From positions 1 to 46,640 of the forward strand of contig JAIQFH010000053.1 of assembly GCA_020073385.1 (NCBI GenBank): 46,640 nucleotides of DNA. Direction: 5' to 3'. Origin of the DNA: Terriglobia bacterium (GTDB taxonomy: Bacteria; Acidobacteriota; Terriglobia; Terriglobales; Acidobacteriaceae). The notes under the pieces were generated by a model. The model was given only the letters and a program-made list of their open reading frames with translations, did not search any database and was not told the DNA's origin. The position numbers and the translations under genes were made by a program. This document shows positions 24,571 to 38,642 of this stretch, piece by piece (the stretch's first letter is position 1; each line of letters opens with the position of its first letter).

Positions 24571-24955
24571 TGTCCTTTCCCGAAGGCCCCCATCCTAGTA
24601 TCTCGCAAACTTGATCTGGCAGTTGCATGGGATCAAAAGGCTTGACGAGGACGCCGGCGGCTCCTTGGCCTATGAGGTTTTGCCGGTCTGCCTGCACCTT
24701 CGCCGTCAGAATGATCACGGGAATGGCGGCCGTCTCCGGGGCTTGTTTGAGAAGGGCGAGAGTTTTACGTCCGTCCAGGTCAGGCATCATGAGGTCCAGA
24801 ATGATGGCGTCGGGTTTTGCCTCGCGCGCAGAGGTCAGGCCGCGCTGGCCGGAATCAGCCACAAGGACTTGAAACCCGCCCACCAACTCCAGGCTGGTCT
24901 TCGCCACCTGTCGAATGTCACGGTCGTCGTCGATCACGAGAAAAGTTCGCGGCAT
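24542..24955 (-). CDS. CheY-like receiver protein of a split phosphorelay
   Basis: A 137-residue REC domain: TFLVIDDDRDIRQVAKTSLE at the N-terminus, Asp54 in AIILDLMMPDLDG as the phospho-acceptor, PVIILTAKV with the Thr and VLVKPFDPMQL with the Lys-Pro pair. No output domain. It stands 17 bp after the histidine kinase gene and overlaps the HPt gene, so its natural role is the intermediate receiver between kinase and HPt. The ATG is at 24953-24955. Confidence 0.9.
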   Translation of the reverse strand: MPRTFLVIDDDRDIRQVAKTSLELVGGFQVLVADSGQRGLTSAREAKPDAIILDLMMPDLDGRKTLALLKQAPETAAIPVIILTAKVQADRQNLIGQGAAGVLVKPFDPMQLPDQVCEILGWGPSGKDNDRSDAAEE

Positions 24956-24972
24956 AGTTGCAGCTCAACATT

Positions 24973-26790
24973 TCATCCTGCAGACTCGGATTCCGGCAGC
25001 GGCAGTTGCAGATAAAACGTGCTCCCTCTGCCCAGTTCGCTTTCCGCCCAGACCCGACCACCATGCTGCTGTACGATGCTGCGCACGATCGCCAACCCCA
25101 GCCCGGTTCCGCCCTTCTCGCGTGCGTCAGAAGCATCCACCTGCTGGAATCGCTCGAAAATGGTTTCCAGCTTATCCTTGGGAATTCCGCGGCCGTTATC
25201 CTCAACGCGAAACACCACACTGCGACCACTACACTCCGCGGCAAATTCTATGCGACCGCCCCGCGGCGAGAATTTGATGGCGTTTCCCAGGAGGTTGACG
25301 AGAGCTTGCACGAGACGCTCCTGATCAGCCTTGATCGACCCTGGACACGGGGACACCGCGACCGTGAGCCCCTCGCCTTCAGCGACCAACCGCACCGACT
25401 CGGCGGATTCTTTCATCAGAGCAGGCACGTCACACAACCGCATGTCCACCGTGATCCGCCCGGATTCAATGCGTTGCAGATCCAAAATGTCATCCACCAA
25501 CCGGCTCAACCGGTCAGAATTGCTGAGCGCAATCTGCGCCATTTCTCCCGCCTTCGGCGGCAATGGCCCCGTCACACCTCCGACCAGCAAACCGAGCGCT
25601 CCTTTGATCGAGGTCAGAGGCGTCCGCAACTCATGGCTAACTACCGATACAAATTCGTCTTTCATCTTTTCAACCGCGCGCTGCTCGCTCAGGTCCGTCG
25701 CGATCATGAGATACCCGGCCAGATCATTCCCTCCAGTCCGCAGTGCCGTTACCGAGAGGGATATGGGAAATCGCGTGCCATCCTTCCGAACGTAGGTACA
25801 CTCGAAAGTATCGGCTACCCCGTAACCCGCCTTCGTGACCAACGCATGGTAGTCTCCTGCCACGGGCATCCCCATAGCCCGGGTCAACTGGACCCCCCGC
25901 GATTGCAACTCAGCGGCTTCGTGCAATCTCAGGATGCTGCTTCCCGTTAGCTCTCCGCTCCTGTACTGGAGCCACTTTTCTGCCGCCGCATTGACCGTCA
26001 AGATCAATCCCGCCTTGTCGGTCGAGATCATGCTGTAGGCAGCACTGTTAAGGATGGTGCGTTGAACGCGTTCCGCATTTTGCAGAGCAATGTGATCGCT
26101 CTCACTCTGTCGGTTTAATCGAACAATCACAAGCGACGCCGACAGCAGTAACACGATGCCCAACAAGCAAGTCACCCCAACTGTGCGAATCGTGTTCCGT
26201 GCCCGCTCTCTGGACTCTCGCTCCCGGTCCAGCAGGTCGTTGCGCTCCTCCGCCTGCACGATCGAGATCCACTGCCGGATTTCGTCTGTCAGTTTCTTAT
26301 CTCGATCCGATTGCAGCACTCGCACCGCAGCCTCAAGACCGCCTGCCGAGCGCGTCTGCACCAGTTCTTTCATTGTCTCGAGCCTGGCGTTGACCACAGG
26401 TTCGAGTTCCTGAAACTGCCGGGAACGATTCGGATCGGCTGCAAGATCACGGCGCAGCACCTGCATGGTGACATCGAGTTGAGCCAACGCGGCCTCATAT
26501 GGCTTCAGCGATTCATGCCTTCCACTCAAGGCATAGTCGCGGCAACTGGTTTCGGCGTCGTCGAGCAACACATGCAGAGCAGCGAGGTCCTCAATCATTT
26601 TGTGCGCCCGTGCCAGACGCTGATTGGCGGCGATCAGTTCTTTGGTATTGCGGTAAGACAGCCAACTCACCGCAGACAGCGCAGCCAGACTCACCACCGA
26701 CGCCGCGATGATCCAAAGCCGAATTCTGCCTATCATGAACATGATCATATTCTTGGCATCGTCCGAGATCGCCCCCGTTGTGGCCTTCAT
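24973..26790 (-). CDS. Membrane sensor histidine kinase (CHASE3-PAS-HisKA-HATPase)
   Basis: The product has 605 residues. Membrane helix 1 is at about 22-46 (IRLWIIAASVVSLAALSAV), a CHASE3-type periplasmic helical sensor at 50-200 (LLDDAETSCRDYALSG), and helix 2 at 203-224. A PAS domain at 243-365 has ILNSAAYSMISTDKAG and the RKDGTRFPISLSVTAL core. HisKA has His386 in VSVVSHELRTPLTSIKG. The HATPase shows LLGNAIKFS, VEDNGRGIP and GGTGLGLAIV. It should autophosphorylate in response to an envelope signal and feed the receiver, HPt and LuxR-type regulator encoded directly downstream. The start is ATG 26788; an internal ATG at residue 15 is possible. Confidence 0.93.
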   Translation of the reverse strand: MKATTGAISDDAKNMIMFMIGRIRLWIIAASVVSLAALSAVSWLSYRNTKELIAANQRLARAHKMIEDLAALHVLLDDAETSCRDYALSGRHESLKPYEAALAQLDVTMQVLRRDLAADPNRSRQFQELEPVVNARLETMKELVQTRSAGGLEAAVRVLQSDRDKKLTDEIRQWISIVQAEERNDLLDRERESRERARNTIRTVGVTCLLGIVLLLSASLVIVRLNRQSESDHIALQNAERVQRTILNSAAYSMISTDKAGLILTVNAAAEKWLQYRSGELTGSSILRLHEAAELQSRGVQLTRAMGMPVAGDYHALVTKAGYGVADTFECTYVRKDGTRFPISLSVTALRTGGNDLAGYLMIATDLSEQRAVEKMKDEFVSVVSHELRTPLTSIKGALGLLVGGVTGPLPPKAGEMAQIALSNSDRLSRLVDDILDLQRIESGRITVDMRLCDVPALMKESAESVRLVAEGEGLTVAVSPCPGSIKADQERLVQALVNLLGNAIKFSPRGGRIEFAAECSGRSVVFRVEDNGRGIPKDKLETIFERFQQVDASDAREKGGTGLGLAIVRSIVQQHGGRVWAESELGRGSTFYLQLPLPESESAG

Positions 26791-27232
26791 GAATGTCCGC
26801 TAGCCTTCTGGGCTGCAATGCGGACATGGCTCCGGCGGCGCTCGTAAAAATAGCAACCCGTAACCGGAAGCGCCACGGCTACGCCAACAAGAATCATGAA
26901 CCATAACTACGGTTCGACGCATACGCCCCAAACAATATACTGGCCAGCAAGCTGGCGTGCGGGCCAGACCGGTCACTACGACGAACTCAGACACGCTTAT
27001 CGTTGAGAGGAACAAGGCGTAACACATCGCGTCTTTCAGGGTGGCGGGAAGCAGCAATTGGCCCGGTGTCGCCGTGAAATCTGTGTTGCCGCAGACTGCG
27101 CTGGCATTTCCTACGATTTCCAGACCGCTACCGATATCGCGGATAATAAAGAGGGTTAGCCTAGCCCGTGCGGAGTTGGACGGGGTTTGCTTCAGTGGCG
27201 GTGGAGCCTCAACGGCAAGCTGCGCGGCCACG
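26791..27232. other. Gap of 442 bp without a convincing gene
   Basis: It should hold the promoter of the phosphorelay operon (read leftward) and the 3' end of hemolysin III. Open frames on both strands (26800-27300 minus, 27041-27421 plus) show no domain, signal peptide or ribosome site. I find no hairpin or operator here that resembles the 40-bp element. Confidence 0.5.
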
Positions 27233-27874
27233 TCAGGTGCGCGGCTGGGCAACATAGAAGAGCACGGCGAAGTAGTGACAGGTGCTTCCGGCCAGCACAA
27301 AGAGATGCCACAACGCGTGGAAGTAGGACAAGCGGTCGAAAGCGAAGAAGACTATGCCCGCGGTATAGAGCAGGCCACCCAGCACAATCCAGAATATGCC
27401 GTGCCAGGTGAGAGCGTGTAGTAAAGGACGCATCACGAACACGCCCAGCCAACCCATTCCCACATACACAACGACCGACGCGACAGCAAAACGTCCTATT
27501 GCGAAACTCTTGAACATAATTCCCAGAATGGCCAGGCCCCACACAACGGCGAACAGAAGCCATCCCAACCGCCCGCGCAGCGACACCAGGGCAAAGGGAG
27601 TGTAGGTCCCGGCGATCAGAAGATAAATTGCCGAATGATCAATGACTTGCAGAACGTGACGCGCGCGGGTGCGAACGAGCGAGTGATACAGAGTAGAGCA
27701 GACATAGACCAGCACCAGTGTGCAGCCAAAGGCCAAGCAACTGACAATCTGCCAAGCCGTCCCGCCCACCGTAGTGACCACCAGTACAACCGCTCCTGAG
27801 AGAGCGAGCGCCGCCCCGACGCCATGCGTAACGGAGTTCGCGATGATGTCGCCCAGCCTGTGCTCCTTGACCAT
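27233..27874 (-). CDS. trhA: Hemolysin III family (PAQR-like) membrane protein
   Basis: A 213-residue protein with seven membrane helices. The family marks are NSVTHGVGAALALSGAVVL at helix 1, STLYHSL and VIDHSAIYLLIAGTYTPF, and the C-terminal FHALWHLFVLAGSTCHYFAV. The conserved Ser/His/Asp/His residues form the metal site of the PAQR/CREST group. Bacterial members (TrhA/YqfA) affect membrane lipid homeostasis; the hemolysin name is historical. The start is ATG 27872-27874. It has its own upstream region, and its neighbours suggest a stress-response setting. Confidence 0.9.
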   Translation of the reverse strand: MVKEHRLGDIIANSVTHGVGAALALSGAVVLVVTTVGGTAWQIVSCLAFGCTLVLVYVCSTLYHSLVRTRARHVLQVIDHSAIYLLIAGTYTPFALVSLRGRLGWLLFAVVWGLAILGIMFKSFAIGRFAVASVVVYVGMGWLGVFVMRPLLHALTWHGIFWIVLGGLLYTAGIVFFAFDRLSYFHALWHLFVLAGSTCHYFAVLFYVAQPRT

Positions 27875-28164
27875 AGGAAGATGATAAACATCAGGTGTTC
27901 GGCAGGTAAGAGCCCCTGCAACAACTGTTCGACAAAGGATTCTGAAACGGTGCTGCTGATAGAAGTCGATTTCGAACGTTAGTTGCGTCTGGCGCGACGC
28001 GGCCCCATGGGTGTACGATTCGTTAATCTTCGCAGAGGTAGTCTGAGTAAACGGCCTTATCGTTAGGAAGTATCAGGCAGCCGGGATCCTTTCTTGGGAG
28101 TGGCGCACACCGAGAACCACCTCGTCCTCCGCATCGGATCTCCCCTGAGCGCTTAGGAGGTGCC

Positions 28165-28620
28165 GTGTTATTCAGCCTGGAAATCGCTATCCCGCCGCGT
28201 CGAGCCCTCAAAGCTTTTTCTATCCCTTTGTTGCTCCTTGTGTGGGTGCCCTCCGGGCTCTCACAAAAGGCACCTCCAGAAGAGAGCAGCTTGCCCAAGT
28301 ACGATCTTCACACGGAGACTAAGACCGACGGCGTGATCGATGAAGTGAACCAACTGTCGATCGGAAGCAGAAAGGACTTCACGGAGCTGATCATCAAGAA
28401 TGGCGATGACAAACTCCACATCTACGTGTGCCCTAAACCATTTCAAGACGAGATCGGTGTCAGTTTCGCCAAGGGGGACCGTATTGCCGTCACAGGTTCA
28501 AAGGTCAAGCAAGAGGCATCGGAGGTGATCCTGGCGCGAGAACTGGTGAAGGGCACGGACACACTTATGTTCCGCGACAACAAGGGCAACCCGGTATGGG
28601 ATCCACGCACCGGCAAGTAA
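28165..28620 (+). CDS. Small exported protein, OB-fold-like, unknown function
   Basis: The GTG at 28165 follows aggagg (28155-28160) at good spacing. The signal segment (AFSIPLLLLVWVPSGLS) precedes a mature part of about 115 residues rich in short strands: TDGVIDEVNQLSIG, FTELIIKNGDDKLHIYV, FAKGDRIAVTGSKV. That strand order resembles a nucleotide- or sugar-binding OB fold, as in exported YdeI/BOF-type proteins, but I cannot name it. It ends 18 bp before the CBS gene, so both share a transcript. Confidence 0.65.
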   Translation: MLFSLEIAIPPRRALKAFSIPLLLLVWVPSGLSQKAPPEESSLPKYDLHTETKTDGVIDEVNQLSIGSRKDFTELIIKNGDDKLHIYVCPKPFQDEIGVSFAKGDRIAVTGSKVKQEASEVILARELVKGTDTLMFRDNKGNPVWDPRTGK

Positions 28621-28638
28621 CTACAGTGGGGAGGCCTG

Positions 28639-29091
28639 GTGAAACTCTCTGACACGATTGCATCGATTCTGAACAGCAAGGACGAAAACCGAGTGTTGTC
28701 GGTAACTCCAGAACAGTCGGTGTATGAAGCGATTGAGAAGATGGCCGAACATGGGATTGGCGCCTTGCTCGTAATTTCCGGCAATGGACTGGTCGGTATC
28801 CTTTCGGAGCGTGATTACGCGCGCAAGGTCATCCTCAAGGGCCATTCGTCACGGGAGACTCTGGTTCGCGAGATCATGACATGCCCCGTTGTCTTTGTGA
28901 GTCCGCAGCACACCGTGGACGAGTGCATGGCCATCATGACCAAGCATCGCTTTCGCCACCTGCCGGTTGTGCAGGAGGGCGCAGTAGTTGGAGTGGTGTC
29001 AATTGGCGACTTGGTGAAATGGATTATCTACGGCCAGGCGCAAACCATTCAGGAACTGGAAGGCTACATTAAGGGAGCTTACCCCGGTTAG
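28639..29091 (+). CDS. Two-CBS-domain protein
   Basis: A 150-residue protein made of a CBS pair: VLSVTPEQSVYEAIEKMAEHG and VGILSERDYARKVILKG in the first, REIMTCPVVFVSPQHTVDECM and VVGVVSIGDLVKWII in the second. Stand-alone Bateman modules bind AMP, ATP or S-adenosyl ligands and act as regulatory partners. The SERDYARK block is typical of the stress-type CBS proteins linked to universal stress responses. The GTG at 28639 follows ggggagg. Second in a two-gene operon with the small exported protein; convergent with the PFOR gene. Confidence 0.9.
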   Translation: MKLSDTIASILNSKDENRVLSVTPEQSVYEAIEKMAEHGIGALLVISGNGLVGILSERDYARKVILKGHSSRETLVREIMTCPVVFVSPQHTVDECMAIMTKHRFRHLPVVQEGAVVGVVSIGDLVKWIIYGQAQTIQELEGYIKGAYPG

Positions 29092-29155
29092 GGCCTTACT
29101 ATTCAGAAGCCTGCTTGACCAAATTTACGAGACAACTCTGCAGGCGACAGATCTC

Positions 29156-33928
<4,773 letters not shown>

Positions 33929-34347
33929 GGTTCCCTCCGCGAGCGGGCACCTTAGAATGAGGTGTCAGTCGATCATTGGTAGGCGCAATTTTAGTCTCAG
34001 ATGCTCCCGCCCGCAACCTTTCCGCGTCTTCCATAGTGAGAGCTATGCGAAAGTGTCGCGTCCGGATTGGTCCTGATAAACGGGCTTAAAGGAGATCAAT
34101 AGTGAGCGATCTTTCCCGAAGCTGACTTTCAAGAGAGACGATCGGCTTGCGATCGCTAGATCGCACACCCGAGAATCTGCGCCAGCAACCGAGGTCAAAC
34201 CAATATTTGGTCCCGAGTAACGGCTGTGCTCCGGATACCCATCGACCGAGCCTCAAGGCTGTCACCCATCCCCGCATTGGCCACGTAACTCCCTCTACGG
34301 CGTACAATAACTCGTTTCAAAATGATCCGGGCAAACGCGAGAGAATC
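33929..34347. other. Divergent intergenic region of 419 bp
   Basis: It lies between the PFOR gene (leftward) and the sugar operon (rightward) and should contain both promoters. The GH42 frame stays open back to 34147 without a good start. A ribosome-like aaaggag near 34090 is followed by only a seven-codon frame. I see no strong palindrome or known operator. Confidence 0.5.
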
Positions 34348-36621
34348 GTGGCCGAAAAACTGTCATCGTTTGTCATTCTTGCACTTGCAGTAGCTGTACT
34401 CGCCTCCACGGGTGCCTCGGTTCCAATCCCGGGCATACCGGAAGTGGCGTTACCGTCTCAGGCTCAGGCCAGCCAAAGCAATCGTCCCGAAACCACATAC
34501 TTCCCGGTTGCAGTGTGGTACAGCGGCGGCAAAGCACGCGCGCCGATGCTGGAGAGAATCACTCCAGATTCGCCGAGGCTCTGGAAAGAAGACTTGTCAA
34601 AGATAAAACAGCTCGGGTTCAACACGGTTCGAACTTGGGTAGAGTGGAACGTCGCCGAGCCCGAAGAGGGCCAATACCACCTTGAGAATCTCGACTTGTT
34701 GTTGCGATTGAGCAGCGAAATTGGACTCAAAGTCATCGTGCAGGTCTATGTGGATTCCGCTCCGGAATGGGTTGGGAAGAAATATCCCGATGGACGTTAT
34801 GCTGCGCAAGACGGATTGTCGATTCCGTCTCAGGCCGCTCCGGGCTACTGTTTTGATCATCGAGGCGTGCGCAAAGCGATCCTTGATTTCTTCCAAGAAG
34901 TGGCAAAACACGCAGCCAGTCCTGCGTTTTATGGATGGGACCTGTGGAGCGAGCCCGCTGCGCTGAATTGGGCGCGCGTGGGATACAAATCCGAGCCAAT
35001 GTTCTGTTACTGCCCCAGCAGTCAGGAGCGGTTCCGACTCTGGCTGAAACAAAAGTATCAGACGCTAGATCGACTCAACGAAGCCTGGCATAGAACTTTT
35101 ACTGATTGGAGCCAGGTAGAGCCTCCACGGTACGGAACCATCCTTACGTACACCGATTTCATGGACTGGCGCATTTATTACGGCTACAAACTGGCCGAGG
35201 ATTTGGCGTTGCGCAATCAGGCGGTGAAAGCGGTTGACCCAGATCACGTTACCACCAGCCATGCGCCCAATCCTTCTCCGCTGGTGCGCACCCTGGCGGA
35301 TCCCTACGATCCGACCGATGACTTCCTGATGAAAGATTCAGTTGATTTTTTCGGTACGAGCTTCTATCCGAAACTCACGGCTCCTGAGCACAACTGGACG
35401 CTGGAGCGGCGCGTACTGGCAATGGATCTGACCAGCAGCATGACCGGCGGGCGTGGATTCTACGTCGGGGAACTGCAGGCCGGGTATGGCGTACATGGCA
35501 CAGTAGTCGGATCGCCGGTGACCGCCAGTGACCTGGAGATGTGGACTTGGGGCATGGTGTCGCGCGGCGCTCGGGCCATCAACTATTATGCGTTTTATCC
35601 CATGAACGCGGGTTACGAGTCAGGCGGCTATGGAATGATCCAGTTGGACGGCACGCTCACCGAGCGCAGCCGCCATGCAGGCGAGATTGCCCGGCGCATT
35701 GACGACAATTCCGGTCTACTGCTGCAGTCGCATCCGGAACGCGCGGAAGTGGCGATTGTGTTCAGCCCGCTAGCCCCGCTCGTTGGGGGATACGACGAGG
35801 AAGGCAGCCGTACCGCCATTCATGAATCTGTTGCCGGATACCACCGAATGTTCTTTCAGAGGAATTTGCCGGTGGACGTGCTCAGTTCGCGCGAGCTTGC
35901 CCAAGACGATCTTCAGCGATACAGGCTGGTGATTGTCCCTTATCCTTTGATGCTGACGGGCGAGGAAGCCAGCATCTTGAAGCAGTATGTTTCCGCCGGG
36001 GGACATCTTTTTGTCGAGGCACGCCCCGGCTGGGTGGATGAACGCGGACACGCCGAGCCCAGAGTTCCCGGCTTTGGTTGGGACGAAATGCTCGGAGTCC
36101 GGGAGAAGCAGCTGATTCCGAAAAGAGAGTTCGCGGTGAAGTGGGGAGACGTGCAATTCAACGGAATGACCTTTCAGGAACAGTTCGAGGCCGAGGATCA
36201 TGGCGCTCGACCGCTCGCGGTCACGGCCGACGGAACGCCGATTGCCTACGAGAACGAATACCACGAAGGAAGCGCGATCATTTTGGGTGGCTTCGCTGGA
36301 CAGGAAAACTACGAGCATCCAGTCGCAATGCATCCTCTTGCCGGGTTGCTGGCTCGGTGGGCGGGCCTGTCCGAACCCAAGCTGCGGGCACCGGGATTGC
36401 TGGAGCTTCGTGAAATGTCAGCGCCGAAGGGACGCTGGGTATTCTTCTTCAATCACGCGGACAAGCCGGCGTCGGTGGAGTTTGCCCGAACGCTGGAAAG
36501 GCCTGCTTCCCGCATTCGGGAAATTATGACTGGGCAGGACGTTACTGCGACAGGAACCAGGCTGGGTCTGAAGGCGCAGGTTCCGGCCCAGAGCGTGCGG
36601 ATTTACCGAATCGACTTCTGA
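34348..36621 (+). CDS. Exported GH42-type beta-galactosidase
   Basis: The start is GTG 34348 (MAEKLSSFVILALAVAVLA, signal peptide); the frame is open further back without a good start. The mature enzyme (about 725 residues) has the GH42 TIM barrel: LGFNTVRTWVEWNVAEPEEG, acid/base Glu202 in YGWDLWSEP, and nucleophile Glu375 in FYVGELQAGYG. A trimerisation/GATase-like domain follows (YRLVIVPYPLMLTGEEA, VSAGGHLFVEARPGW) and then a C-terminal beta domain. It splits terminal beta-galactosides, probably in the periplasm. It is the first gene of a five-gene cluster with a SIS protein, MFS transporter, ROK protein and PIG-L protein, so the released sugar is probably taken up and processed by these. 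Confidence 0.88.
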   Translation: MAEKLSSFVILALAVAVLASTGASVPIPGIPEVALPSQAQASQSNRPETTYFPVAVWYSGGKARAPMLERITPDSPRLWKEDLSKIKQLGFNTVRTWVEWNVAEPEEGQYHLENLDLLLRLSSEIGLKVIVQVYVDSAPEWVGKKYPDGRYAAQDGLSIPSQAAPGYCFDHRGVRKAILDFFQEVAKHAASPAFYGWDLWSEPAALNWARVGYKSEPMFCYCPSSQERFRLWLKQKYQTLDRLNEAWHRTFTDWSQVEPPRYGTILTYTDFMDWRIYYGYKLAEDLALRNQAVKAVDPDHVTTSHAPNPSPLVRTLADPYDPTDDFLMKDSVDFFGTSFYPKLTAPEHNWTLERRVLAMDLTSSMTGGRGFYVGELQAGYGVHGTVVGSPVTASDLEMWTWGMVSRGARAINYYAFYPMNAGYESGGYGMIQLDGTLTERSRHAGEIARRIDDNSGLLLQSHPERAEVAIVFSPLAPLVGGYDEEGSRTAIHESVAGYHRMFFQRNLPVDVLSSRELAQDDLQRYRLVIVPYPLMLTGEEASILKQYVSAGGHLFVEARPGWVDERGHAEPRVPGFGWDEMLGVREKQLIPKREFAVKWGDVQFNGMTFQEQFEAEDHGARPLAVTADGTPIAYENEYHEGSAIILGGFAGQENYEHPVAMHPLAGLLARWAGLSEPKLRAPGLLELREMSAPKGRWVFFFNHADKPASVEFARTLERPASRIREIMTGQDVTATGTRLGLKAQVPAQSVRIYRIDF

Positions 36622-36672
36622 ATTGAGCGAATAAAGCAAGTCATCGCATTTCATATTTCTGGAGGACTGACA

Positions 36673-37422
36673 GTGAGCGTTGCCCGGTATCGCGAACGCG
36701 TTACAGAAGTTCTGGATCGAGTCTGGGATACGCAGACCGCAAACATCGAGAAAGTTGCGTCTGTGATGGCTGAATGTATTAGCCGCGGCGGCCTGGTGCA
36801 CATGTTTGGCAGTGGGCATTCGGTCCTGCCCGTGCAAGATATGTTCCCGCGCTACGGCGCCTTTCCTGGATTTCGGCCACTGATGGACATGCGGCTGATG
36901 TGGACGAATGTGATTGGTTCTGGAGGCGCAAAGGGATTGCTCTGGCTGGAACGCCGCGAGGGCTACGCAGCCGTCATTTTCGAGAACGAGCCGATTCGCC
37001 GCGGGGACGTGATGCTGGTCTTTTCTCACGGAGGCTTGAACGCTGCCGGAATTGAAGTGCTGCAGGAAGCAAAGAAACGCGGGCTTACAACTGTCGCCAT
37101 CACCTCCATGGACAATTACCAGAAGCGAACCGCCACGCATTCCTCGGGCAAGAAACTGGCAGATGTTGCGGATTACGTCATTGACAACTGCGTGCCCGCG
37201 GAAGACGCGTTGGTGCAGGTGCCGGGCTGGAAGGCTCCGGTGGCGGCTGGATCCACCGTTTCAACCGTCACGATTGCGATGGCGATTGTCGCGCAGGTGG
37301 CAGCTGATTTGGCAGCGCAGGGCATGAATCCTCCCGTCTTTGTTTCACCCAACGTCGCAGGGATACCCGCGGACAACAACACTCGTGTCTACGAAGAATA
37401 CGAACGCTTGCTGAAGCGATAA
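36673..37422 (+). CDS. SIS-domain sugar-phosphate-binding protein (UPF0309-like)
   Basis: A 249-residue SIS protein from GTG 36673 with tggagga upstream. The phosphosugar site is seen in GGLVHMFGSGHSVLP, VMLVFSHGGLNAAGIEVLQ and TTVAITSMDN. SIS domains bind phosphorylated sugars as isomerases or regulators; this subgroup (UPF0309 type) often sits with ROK kinases and amino-sugar genes, pointing to N-acetyl-hexosamine or similar phosphosugar metabolism. It ends 2 bp before the MFS gene. Confidence 0.85.
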   Translation: MSVARYRERVTEVLDRVWDTQTANIEKVASVMAECISRGGLVHMFGSGHSVLPVQDMFPRYGAFPGFRPLMDMRLMWTNVIGSGGAKGLLWLERREGYAAVIFENEPIRRGDVMLVFSHGGLNAAGIEVLQEAKKRGLTTVAITSMDNYQKRTATHSSGKKLADVADYVIDNCVPAEDALVQVPGWKAPVAAGSTVSTVTIAMAIVAQVAADLAAQGMNPPVFVSPNVAGIPADNNTRVYEEYERLLKR

Positions 37423-37424
37423 CC

Positions 37425-38606
37425 GTGAGCCAAACCGTCCGGCCCCGATTGCTGTTTCTCAGCGCATGCGCCGGGATCCTCGTCTTTGGGATTGTGCTCG
37501 CCATCCTGGGGACTATCTTCGGCCTGCCCGCAATGCGCTCACGCTTGCAGATCAGTCTGGCACAGCAAGGAACTTTATTCCTGTTGCTGTATCTGGGCAT
37601 CTTCGTTGCTTCCTTGCTAGTCGGGCCGCTGATCGATCACGTGGGAAACAAAGCGAACCTGCTGGCATCCTGCCTGATCGTTTCGTTAGCGATGGTCCTA
37701 TTTGCGGGGGCACACGGGTTGGCGACGGCGGGCACCGCCGCGATCCTTCTGGGACTGGGCGGAGGTGGATTAAATACTTGCACGAACGTGCTGGTGTCCG
37801 ATCTTTTTGCTGAGCAACGGGGACCAATGCTCAATCTGCTGGGCATTTTCTTTGGCATCGGTGCGCTTGGTGTTCCCCTGCTGGCGGCCAGCATCGAGGG
37901 GCACTTCACGATCAAGCAATTGTTCTTCTTCTGTGCCGTTCTGGCAACTCTTTGTGCCCTCTGGTACGCAGCGATCTCTTTTCCGCCTGCCAAGACAAAG
38001 CACGCGTTTGCCTGGCGTGAACTTCTAGAAGTTGCGAAATATGACGGTGTACTGCTGCTCGCTTTTATTTTGTTTGCTGAATCCGGCAATGAAGCATGTA
38101 TTGCAGGATGGACCTCCACGTATGTGGACGTCACAGGATACGCCCCGCGAACTGCCACCCTGGTGCTGGCAACTTACTGGGCGGCTCTCATGCTGAGCCG
38201 TTTGCTGGCGACGAGAGTGCTGCGAAGAGTTGGAAAGTTGCAGCTCGTGCTAAGTGCGGCACTTCTGGCACTGGCAGGGTGCGCGCTTTTGCTCTCCGCA
38301 CAATCACTGATACTGTTGGTTGCGGGGACGGCGTTGATCGGATTGTCTTATGGGCCGATCTTTCCGACGACACTGGCGATTGCGGGAGATCGCTACTCTC
38401 AACGAGCAGGAACGGTGTTCGGACTGCTATTTTCGATTGCTCTGATTGGGGGAATGCTGTTTCCCTGGTCCGTCGGGCAGGTTTCGCAACGAGTGAGTGT
38501 TCGCGCCGGCATGATCGTGCCGGGGCTGGGAGCAGTCGGCATTATTGCCCTCTCAGTTGCAGCTTTCTTCAGGCGCAAGTCGATCACGCAGCTAGATGCT
38601 GGCTAG
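37425..38606 (+). CDS. MFS sugar transporter
   Basis: A 393-residue protein with 11-12 membrane helices and the MFS layout: two six-helix halves around a loop near residue 190. LLVGPLIDHVGNKANL is the MFS loop 2-3 motif. The C-terminal half contains TWAA-like packing motifs and ends FFRRKSITQLDAG. It resembles fucose/glucose-type MFS permeases (FucP-like). The GTG at 37425 lies 2 bp after the SIS stop, so the two are coupled. Substrate is inferred from context: a hexose or amino sugar released by the exported glycosidase. Confidence 0.85.
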   Translation: MSQTVRPRLLFLSACAGILVFGIVLAILGTIFGLPAMRSRLQISLAQQGTLFLLLYLGIFVASLLVGPLIDHVGNKANLLASCLIVSLAMVLFAGAHGLATAGTAAILLGLGGGGLNTCTNVLVSDLFAEQRGPMLNLLGIFFGIGALGVPLLAASIEGHFTIKQLFFFCAVLATLCALWYAAISFPPAKTKHAFAWRELLEVAKYDGVLLLAFILFAESGNEACIAGWTSTYVDVTGYAPRTATLVLATYWAALMLSRLLATRVLRRVGKLQLVLSAALLALAGCALLLSAQSLILLVAGTALIGLSYGPIFPTTLAIAGDRYSQRAGTVFGLLFSIALIGGMLFPWSVGQVSQRVSVRAGMIVPGLGAVGIIALSVAAFFRRKSITQLDAG

Positions 38607-38642
38607 AGCTCCGGCTGGCATCTTGACGAAAGAGGAGGTAGA

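Noticed and set aside
26967..26990. Possible third copy of the LuxR-type element (CTACGACGAAC)
   Set aside because: Only the first bases match; the dyad and the CTACCCG block are absent.
26800..27300. Minus-strand open frame of 166 codons between the kinase and hemolysin III genes
   Set aside because: No recognisable domain or ribosome site; odd Cys/Pro-rich composition.
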